Part shown: piece after piece, positions 56,541 to 64,000 of the stretch | Numbering within the stretch: the first letter of the stretch is position 1 | Layout of the letters: every line of letters starts with the position of its first letter | Assembly (NCBI GenBank): GCA_948567375.1 | Contig: OX419756.1 | Span: 4,531,001-4,595,000, forward strand | DNA: 64,000 bases | Source: Lunularia cruciata | Taxonomy: Eukaryota; Streptophyta; Marchantiopsida; Lunulariales; Lunulariaceae | Direction: 5' to 3' | The notes under the pieces: model-generated | What the model was told of the DNA's origin: nothing | The model's database searches: none | What the model saw: the letters and a program-made list of their open reading frames with translations, nothing else | Program-made: the position numbers and the translations under genes

Positions 56541-56833
56541 TTGTGTATATGTATTCTTCTGGATTATATACGAAAAGTGCTATCCCTCAAAAGGGTTTAG
56601 GTTCGTATAGATTTGCAATTATTGAAGAGCTAGATGCTACTAATTCTTTGATATGGATAATATAATGGAGATTTATTTCATCAAGGTTAATCTTCAAATA
56701 TTAAATAACATATTACATTAAAATATAGTTTAATCAAATATTCTTCTGACAACCTAATGTCGATGTACTAATGTTATAAAAAGTAAGAACAGGTCATTCC
56801 AACTCAAGGATATGAAATTAAATTGATCAAAAT
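56541..56833. other. Unassigned AT-rich region
   Basis: Between the terpene synthase unit and the tandem repeats. Nothing recognised. Confidence 0.3.
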
Positions 56834-57076
56834 TGAAGGGAAATGTCACTAGGTGCAATTTGTTTATTATTTTATGTAAAAACATTGTTGCAAGAAGATG
56901 CATTTGAGATGACTAAAAATAATGGGGAAAATGTCACTAGGTGCAAGTTGTTTATTATTTTATGTTAAAAGAATTTGTGCAAGAAGATGCATTTGAAATG
57001 ACTTAAAAATGAAGGGAAAATATCACTAGGTGCAATTTGTTTATTATTTTATGTTTAAAATTTTGTGCAAGAACTA
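56834..57076. repeat. 88-89-bp tandem repeat, about 2.8 copies
   Basis: Units carry TCACTAGGTGCAA and TTGTTTATTATTTTATGT at 56,846, 56,934 and 57,023, followed by GCAAGAAGATGCATTTGA in the first two. Copies differ by 5-10%. Confidence 0.85.
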
Positions 57077-57225
57077 CTCCCATACTATGATGCACTACAT
57101 AAAAGAGAAAACTAACAATCACTTTCACTACAGATATAACACAAATTACTCCTTAAGGTGATGGTTCACTTAACGTCAAAGATCATATCGCCCTGAAGAC
57201 TCAACTCCAGATGCATGTACTATTT

Positions 57226-57749
57226 GTTATGTTTGGCTTGTCAAGAGCAAAAGCAAATGTAACTGATGGCCGTTGCTTGTCATTTGTCTAGAAGTTCAAG
57301 TGGATGACAGTGATGGACCTGTTTATAATGTATAAATATGTGCAATGAGAAATAAAGCTTCAAGAAGGCTGGTGTGAGCCTGTTTCAGTCGTGGTGGTAG
57401 CTTGTCTAGAAGTTCAAGTGGATGACAGTGATGGACCTGTTTATAATGTATAAATATGTGCAATGAGAAATAAAGCTTCAAGAAGGCTGGTGTGAGCCTG
57501 TTTCAGTCGTGGTGGTAGCTTGTCTAGAAGTTCAAGTGGATGACAGTGATGGACCTGTTTATAATGTATAAATATGTGCAATGAGAAATAAAGCTTCAAG
57601 AAGGCTGGTGTGAGCCTGTTTCAGTCGTGGTGGTAGCTTCCGGGACAGGGAGTAAACCACTTCATTTCCTATTAGTCTTCTGATTTCTGTTTAATGTGGT
57701 TGTGATGTGCTATTGTGAGAGGTCCTAGGGACTGTGTTTTTCTAACGAT
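57226..57749 (+). repeat. Probable copia 5' LTR with 118-bp triplication
   Basis: The sequence directly before a perfect primer site is the expected LTR position. It contains three nearly identical 118-bp units (57,285-57,402, 57,403-57,520, 57,521-57,638), each with AATGTATAAATATGTG (TATA-like) and GAAATAAAGC (polyadenylation-like). The LTR start is uncertain (perhaps TGTTATGTTTGG near 57,226), and no matching 3' LTR is in the window. Confidence 0.7.
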
Positions 57750-57761
57750 TGGTATCAGAGC
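57750..57761 (+). other. Copia primer-binding site
   Basis: TGGTATCAGAGC is the standard initiator-Met tRNA complementary site of plant LTR elements, here unmutated. Confidence 0.9.
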
Positions 57762-57837
57762 TTAGTTGGTCCTGAAGAGAGACTTAAGATCTGAGGGATC
57801 TGTGAAGAGGGTCAAGAAGCAAGTCCCCAGCAAAGCA

Positions 57838-58461
57838 ATGGCAGGGGTGATATCTATATCAAATGCTAAATTTTCAGTGGAGAAGTTTGATGGGAAAAAC
57901 AATTTTGGACTTTGGCAACTGAAGATGAAGGACCTTCTTGTCCAGCAAGGACTACATAAAGCACTGAAGAAAAGACAGGAGGACAAAAGTAATGAAGATG
58001 AAGAAGATGCAGATCTCAAAGCTATCAGCACTCTTCGGTTGAACCTTGCTGATGAAGTGCTATACAATGTTATGAATGAGGACTCTGCACCAAATATGAC
58101 CAAGTCATTGACAAACAGACTATATCTTAAACAGAAGTTGTATATGTTGTGGATGAAGGAAGGCCAAAGTATTATGGAGCACCTCAATGCTTTCAACAAA
58201 ATCATTTGTGATTTGATGAGCATAGAGGTCAAGTTAGAAGAGGAAGATAAGGCATTGCTGTTATTGACTTCACTTTATCCTTCATATGAGCATCTGGTCA
58301 CAAATTTTCTATATGGGAAGGATGATATAAACTTTGAGGAGGTTACTTCAGCATTATTGTCCAATGAGATGCAAAAAAGGCCCAACCAAGAAAAGACAAA
58401 TCCAAAGGCTCTATTTATCAAAGGAAGGACAAGAGAGAGAGAGAGATCAGATCAGGAGTAA
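57838..58461 (+). pseudogene. Copia gag
   Basis: The ATG at 57,838 (MAGVISISNAKFSVEKFDG) opens a 208-codon frame; an in-frame ATG at 57,766 is less typical. Copia gag signatures: FDGKNNFGLWQLKMKDLL, LYMLWMKEGQSIMEHLNAFN, LLLLTSLYPSYEHLVTNFLY. The frame is lost in a GA-run near 58,433-58,446, just before the knuckle. It would form the particle and bind RNA. Best conserved retroelement gag here. Confidence 0.9.
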
Positions 58462-58469
58462 ATCAAGAT

Positions 58470-59180
58470 CCAAGTCTAGAACTAGAGGTTTCAAAGGCAA
58501 ATGCTGGATTTGTGGGAAAGTTGGACATTTCAGAAGGATTGTAACAACAAGAGACTTGAGTCCAATAAGGATAAAGGTCAACTTTCAGATCAAGCAAGTA
58601 TTGCTGAGTCATCTGGTATTGTAGATGATGTTCTATGTGCTACCCAAGACAAAGATAAATTTGAGGAGTCATGGATATTGGACTCAGGTTGCTCTTACCA
58701 TATGTGTCCAAATAAGGAGTGGTTTCATGAGTACAAACCATTCAATGGAGGATCTGTAATAATGGGGAACAACATGGCTTGCAAAGTGATTGGCATTGGA
58801 ACAATACGCGTCAAGATGTTTGATGGTATTGTGAGGACTCTTGCTGATGTGAGGCATGTTCCTGAGTTAAGGAAGAATTTGATATCACTAGGCACTTGGC
58901 TGGAGGTGGGGAGCAGAAAATGGAACACTCAAGGTATCAAAAGGAGCATTGGTTGTAATGAAGAGCAAGAAGATAGGAAAGCTTTATGAGCTTGTTGGAG
59001 AGACCATTACTGGAGGAGTGACAAGTACCATTTCAGAAAGTGAACATTCAAAGATCTTACTCAGTTATGGCACCTACGGTTGGGTCATATGGCATGCCTG
59101 TACAGAGAGGATTAGGGATTCAAAGAAGGAAGAGTGTGGTTTTGTGCTTGGTGACAAAACGTGCAGAGCATTGAGATAGG
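58470..59180 (+). pseudogene. Copia zinc knuckle, protease and pre-integrase fragment
   Basis: The knuckle CWICGKVGHF (58,502-58,530) is followed by a frame change before its last Cys. The protease has WILDSGCSYHMCPN with D-S-G intact and VRHVPELRKNLISLG (58,501-58,989). Then LWHLRLGHM near 59,068 is the gag-pre-integrase motif. Homology stops near 59,180; the integrase core, RT and RNase H are absent. Confidence 0.85.
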
Positions 59181-60190
59181 CTTGACTGGCTGTAAAGAAG
59201 AGAGACCATTTGAAGAGAGAAGGGTTTGAGGGTGACAGGAAAGGAGAGGCAACATCAAGAGAGAGGTTTAGCCTGTATAGAGGAAGGGAGACATTAAGAA
59301 TAGGGGATAGGGCTTTGATTTGGCCTGGACAGAGAGAGGATTTTTGAAGGGAGAGGTTTGATCTGGATAGGATAGGAGGAAGAAATCTCGTAGGGGTTTG
59401 GCTGCAAGAGTGAGATTTTGAGAGGAAAAGGTTTTGGGTAGAAGAAGCTGCAAGAGAGAAATTTAGAGAGACATGGAGAAATCCAGAAGGAAGGCAAGAG
59501 GAGATTTTGTGTAGGAGGTGACAAGCAAGAAGAAATCTCAAGGTGAGGTCTAGGCAAGGTAACTCTCTAAGGGAAGGTCTGGGCTGAATAGAATTTTGGC
59601 AAGAAGAGAGAAACATAAAGGAAATGTTGGGTGGATAGGAAAGACGTTTCAAGAAATAGTGAGGTTGGACCTGAAGAAGTCTCAAGAAAGGACTGGTCAG
59701 CAATAGAAGCATTCTTGAAAAGGAGACTTTGGCTAGGACAGAGGAAGAGTGAGGAGTGGAAGAGACATCTAGAGAAGGATTTGTTTGGACTATGGCAGGA
59801 TAGAGAAGAGAAGGAAGAGAAATCAAGAAAAGGATTTGCTTTGGATTGTGACTGGTCAAGAGAGAAGGGGAAGGAGAAACTCAAAGGACTGAGCCTGGTT
59901 GTACAGAGGAGTAGAGAACATTTGAAGATGAGTGTGGTTGTACAAGAAGGAAAAGCATTGGGAGAAAGGCCTGAAGAGAGAACTTGAAAGACTGAGCCTG
60001 GCTGTACAGAGGAGTAGAGAACATTCAAGAGAAGAGCTTGGCTTGGATTGGACAGGCAAGATAGAGGGACAAGAAAGAGAACTCTTGAATTTGGCTTTGG
60101 CCTGGATAAGGATAGAGGAGAAACCATCAAAGGACAGACAAGATTTGCTACAACAGGTGAATTCTCAAAGTACGGCTTTGGCAGAATAGA
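59181..60190. repeat. Purine-rich degenerate repeat tract
   Basis: The plus strand is strongly purine-biased (AGAGAGAAGG-type words) for about 1 kb, interspersed with GGCTTGGACTGG / GCCTGGTTGTACAG-like words. A 41-bp element (GAGCCTGG.TGTACAGAGG...) occurs at about 59,888-59,928 and 59,991-60,031, 103 bp apart. Long minus-strand open frames (59,074-59,859 and 59,567-60,130) are Ser/Leu/Pro-rich and follow from the base bias; no protein is recognised. Confidence 0.65.
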
Positions 60191-60800
60191 GAGTTATCAT
60201 GTTGTGAAATTTTGTTAGAACTTAGTCGTGCTTGGTTATTTTCTTTCTTGCTTGAGCAGTTATAGAATCTCAGGTGTGTCATTGTATGGTTTGGAAGTGT
60301 TTGGCTTCTCCAAGTGTGTTTATAAATTGTGAAGCTTGTCATTGTGGTGAATGCTATGTGGTCCTTGGTGAGTGAATTTGACCATTCTATTCTATGAAGA
60401 GTGTCAAGGGAAGAGGACTCCATTTTTGGAGCTTCTAGTCTAGCTTATGCAAATGGATCAAGTCATTGATCTAGTTGCATGGATTTGAGTCCGGCCGTAC
60501 AATTTGTGGCCAGTTCTACAAAACCCACCAGACCCAATTCTACAAACCCCACCAGATCAGAAAATGCTAAGCCCACTAATAATAGACCATGAACAATAGC
60601 TTGTGATACGTGAAGGACAACACTAATCCAAGAAGCTCAACACAAATAGCCATTGAGAAGAGTCTACATCTAGGAGAAACCATAAGCAAGTTGCTCCAGC
60701 AAAAGGGCTATTGCCATCAGATCTAAGAGTAGAGCTAGCATCAAACTATGGGGAAACTTCCAAGTCACTAACAAATAGGGCAGCCTAAGCGCAAGCAGCT
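60191..60800. other. Unassigned region
   Basis: Contains a short near-duplication (TTCTACAAAACCCACCAGA at about 60,514 and 60,538) and an imperfect stem around 60,446-60,482. Nothing recognised as coding. Confidence 0.4.
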
Positions 60801-61961
60801 AGGTGCCTGGTGCATTTTTGAGACCATATGATCTCCGCAACAATGGGAGCCACAAAATGTGGAAGAAACCATGCAATTGGTTGAGCACTTTGATTCCTTG
60901 GTTGCAAGAACTTGGTCTTGACCTTAACCTACATAGAATCTACCAGTACACTCCACCTAGGTGGAGGAATCATCACCAATGGAGATTGATGATATCCAAT
61001 GGAGACCACTTGGTATAATAGAAAGAGAAAGATTGCGACAAAATGGTGGTTGTTTTTATTATCACCAAGTTGGACATTGCATTGCTAAATGTCCACTTAG
61101 GAATGGGTGACCTCAAAAAATTGCCCAAATGGAGTCTATGGAGCACATTGATCAAGGAAACAATGAATCCATTAAGAGATTTCAAGCCGTCTGTTGGGAA
61201 CTTGATTAGTTCCAATGGGATTGAAGGCTCAACCTATACAAGTTTACTTCACTTGCAAGGTATGATATCTGATCGTGGTTCTAGGATTTTAGTTGATTTT
61301 GGAAGTTCAAAGAATTGTATGTCTATGCAATTAGCAAAGGAATTGAGTATTCCTATCAAGTCAATAATTAGAAGTAGATTGATGATGGCGGATGGTAGAA
61401 AGGGTTTTGCATTTCGTACTTTGTATCTTATTACTTTCAAGATTAGGAAGGAGTATTTGGAGTGTATGAGGTTTGTAGTGGCACCTCTACACTATGATGT
61501 CATTCTAGGACTACCTTGGCTTGAACGTCATAAGGTTTAATTTGATTGGACCTGACAAAAAATTCAAGTACAACAACAAGGTAGGAATTTCCAATTTTGC
61601 TGTCTAGCACCTTTGAGTAAGACATCTAAGAATAGCCGGTCCCTAGATAGGAAGTTTGTAAAGCAAGTAGCCATAGAGCAAGCTTTGAAGGAAGAGAAGT
61701 TTGTTAGGAAAGCAGCCATAGAGCAAGCTTGAAGGAGGTGAAGTCCCAAGGTGGGAAGTGTGTCAAGAAAGCACCAATAGAGCAAAACTTGAAGGAAGCT
61801 CAGTCCCTAGATGAGAAGTTTGTTAGTGAAGTAGCTACAGAGCAAGCTTCACTAAGATAATAAGAAGAAAGGAAGAAAATAAGTCTATTTTTATGGTGTG
61901 GATCAAGCCAATTGCACAAGGAGGATCTGAGGAGAGTCATATGCCTCATCAAACAATGGTT
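60801..61961 (+). pseudogene. Family B element B7: gag end, protease, linker
   Basis: 5' truncated. The knuckle reads CFYYHQVGHCIAKC (about 61,048-61,090): the second Cys is Tyr, the His intact, the opposite damage to B1. The protease (frame 61,043-61,540) has ILVDFGSSKNCMSMQ (D-F-G in place of D-S-G) and YDVILGLPWLERH. The Lys/Glu linker repeats (61,620-61,870) have more, partly deleted units than B1. Confidence 0.85.
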
Positions 61962-62935
61962 GATCAAATAGTTTAGGAGTTTGTGGATGTATTTTTGATG
62001 ATCTACCAAAGGGATTACCCTCTGATTGTGGTATGCCCTTCAATATTGAGTTATTACCAAGGAGTACTCCAATGAGTAGACCAATCTATCAATTATTACG
62101 AAAAGAGTTGGAGGAATTGCAAACAACACTCATGGAGTTGTTGGAGAAAGATTTCATACAACATAGTGTATCTCCTTGGGGAGCACCAATACTATTTGTT
62201 CTAAAGAAGGATGAAGGAATTTTTTTCTATATTGATTACATGGGCTCAATAAACAAACAATGAAGAATGCATACCCCTTGCCTCAAATTGATGACTTGCT
62301 TTATCAATTGAGTGAAGCACTACACTTCTCCAAGTTGGATCTTTGTAGTGGCTATTGGCAAATCCCTATTGATATGAAGGATGTGCAAAAGACTACCTTT
62401 TGCACAAGGTATAGACAATTTGAGTGGAGAGTTTTGCTTGTTGGGCTCACTAATGCTCCAGCAATCTTCATGGATCAGATGCATTGGGTGTTGGATGGAC
62501 TGTTGGATTGGTACATGGTGGTGTTCTTGGATGGTATTTGAATCTACAGTAAGACAAAGGTAGAACACGTGAATCATGTGTGAGAAATCCTAAGACAACT
62601 ATGACAATGGAAGTTTTATTGCAAGAAGTCAAAGTGTACCTTTTGGTAGAAGAAAGTTACCTTCTTGGGTCACAAGATCTCATCAAAGGGGGGTCAAGTT
62701 TGAAGTGGAGAAAATCAAGGCCATTATTGATTGGCCTACTCCAAAGGATGCTATTGAAGTATGAACATTTAATGGATTGGCTAGCTTTTACCAACAGTTC
62801 ATCCACTATTATGCTCATGTGGCCGCACCATTGACTTATCTCTTGGGGAAGAACTTGAGCTTTCAATGGACCAACAAGCATAAAAGAGCATTCCAAAAGC
62901 TAAACAATATGGTGCCGTCAAGACCAATTCTTCAA
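61962..62935 (+). pseudogene. B7 reverse transcriptase
   Basis: Frames 62,033-62,263 and 62,260-62,541: MSRPIYQLLRKELEELQTTL, LFVLKKDEG, YPLPQIDDLLYQLSEA, FSKLDLCSGYWQIP. The catalytic box reads VVFLDGI then a stop, so the second Asp is Gly. The connection region (LASFYQQFIHYYAHV) follows. TGA at 62,760 sits where B1 has CGA. Confidence 0.88.
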
Positions 62936-63320
62936 CCATATGATCATCAACTACCATGTGTGGTTGATTTTGATACTTCTAACTTTGCAATTGGAGTCGT
63001 GTTGCAATAAGAATTCACAAATGGATCGTATTGCATTGCCTTGTGTCTTGCAGACTAAAAACAACAATAAGGAATTATTTTGCTTGGGATTGGGAACAAC
63101 TAGTGATGGTATATGCTACCAAGGTATGGAAGCATTATTTCTTGGGAAAAAAGTGGTCATGCGAATTGATCACAAGCCCTTGTTGCAAACATTACATTTG
63201 GAACACATGAAAAGTTGACATCATCGATGGGAGGAACAACTATTGTTGTTTGACATCAAACTTGAGTACAAACCTGGTTGGTTCCATGTCATCCTTGATG
63301 CCTTATCCCAATGACATGAT
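62936..63320 (+). pseudogene. B7 RNase H
   Basis: VVDFDTSNFAIGVVLQ then a stop, ALFLGKKVVMRIDHKPLLQT and FDIKLEYKPGWFH are visible across two frames. Confidence 0.8.
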
Positions 63321-64000
63321 TTGAAGTCTCTTCCTCTCATCACAACAACAATATTACAATGGTATCCGTTGATTCCAAAGTCCAAATTGAGTTCCAAACA
63401 ACTCTATAACAAGATCCTTTCTTTCAAATGGTACAAGGTTGTCTTGTAGCATATGACAAGGAGTACAATAACTTCTTTTACAAGGAAAGCCTTCTATTCC
63501 ATGAGGACCATATCTATGTTCTAGCCAAAGGTGATCTCCGACTTGTGTGCCTTCAAGAAGCCCATGATTTACCAATTGTTGGTCACATGGGTGTGGAAAC
63601 GACCTTAGATACCCTCCAACACAAATGGTGGTGGCCCAACATGGCACAAGATGGTTGTGAGTTTGTCCGATCATGTGAGAGCTGCCAATGCAACAAGACC
63701 AATAACCAAAAACCGAGTGGACTACTTCAACCACTTCCCATTCCATCTTCTCATTGGGAACATGTGAGCTTAGATCTCATCACATCTTTGCCCAAGACAA
63801 AGCAAGATCACACAACCATTGTGGTGTTTGTGGATAAGCTTAGTAAGCAAATCCATTTGGCACCAACCGTTGATATTGTGGATACTCCAACCTTGGCCCA
63901 CAATGTATTCAAGCATCATGGGATGTCGTGTGTTCTCATCTCCAATTGTGATCCTCGCTTCACTGGAAAGTTTAGGCAAGCACTCTTCCAAATACTCAAC
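63321..64000 (+). pseudogene. B7 integrase, cut by the window end
   Basis: HDLPIVGHMGVETTLDTLQH, WPNMAQDGCEF, SCESCQCNKTNNQKPSGLL, HVSLDLITSLPKTKQ and NCDPRFTGKF are readable. Conserved His/Cys of the zinc-binding part and the first catalytic Asp are present; the second is NCD. The element continues past 64,000. Confidence 0.85.

Noticed and set aside
57762..58232. 156-codon minus-strand frame over copia gag
   Set aside because: It overlaps a clear plus-strand gag frame and is its shadow.
59074..59859. Long minus-strand frame (261 codons) and neighbours at 59,294-60,130
   Set aside because: Composition is Ser/Leu/Pro-rich as expected from the complement of a purine-biased tract; no domain or start context supports a gene.

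Overview
The window looks like nuclear DNA of a non-seed land plant (bryophyte, lycophyte or fern). The main evidence is two copies of an intron-containing terpene synthase of the microbial-like type (MTPSL), a family known in plants almost only from non-seed lineages. Fragments of plant genes (mitochondrial ISCA2-like Fe-S protein, chloroplast CSP41b, class I fructose-bisphosphate aldolase) and plant-type chromoviruses support this. I cannot name the species. No prokaryotic operons, rRNA, tRNA or CRISPR were seen. Almost everything is decayed: retroelement frames carry many stops, often TGA or TAA where a relative in the window has CGA or CAA.

Layout. (1) About 1-37,600 is one large imperfect palindrome centred near 23,502. 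Its innermost part is a hairpin (23,250-23,754) with two 221-bp arms. Going outward on both sides come an AT-rich block, a coiled-coil-coding fragment, an ISCA2-like pseudogene, a dispersed repeat (D), an LTR element with a leader ORF and gag (family C/F), and a chromovirus of family A. The left arm carries two later insertions: a 5.6-kb family B chromovirus (11,671-17,315, target duplication ATACT, empty site preserved in the right arm) and a 7.3-kb family A element (586-7,889). The right arm carries terpene synthase copy 1 (24,620-26,758) and an extra 0.7-kb family C LTR. (2) 39,245-44,393 is a second inverted repeat. Its arms contain family B LTR/gag nested in a family A LTR; its loop contains a mosaic of ISCA2-like, CSP41b and aldolase fragments. 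(3) 44,500-51,100 is nested retroelement debris, including an internally rearranged family B element (46,360-50,417, target duplication AGTGA) inserted in a family A LTR. (4) 50,900-56,540 is a second copy of the [ISCA2 exon - coiled coil - AT-rich - terpene synthase - upstream] unit, with the better-preserved terpene synthase copy 2 (53,244-55,352, minus strand). (5) 56,830-60,190 holds tandem repeats, a truncated Ty1/copia element and a purine-rich degenerate repeat tract. (6) 60,800-64,000 is another family B chromovirus, cut by the window end.

Functionally, the only plausible host gene is terpene synthase copy 2. Copy 1 has a stop in exon 1, a 45-bp duplication in exon 4, and a hairpin about 0.9 kb upstream whose arms match the upstream region of copy 2. 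That makes a small-RNA link between the two loci a testable idea. Retroelement proteins are described by domain only; no repaired sequence is given.
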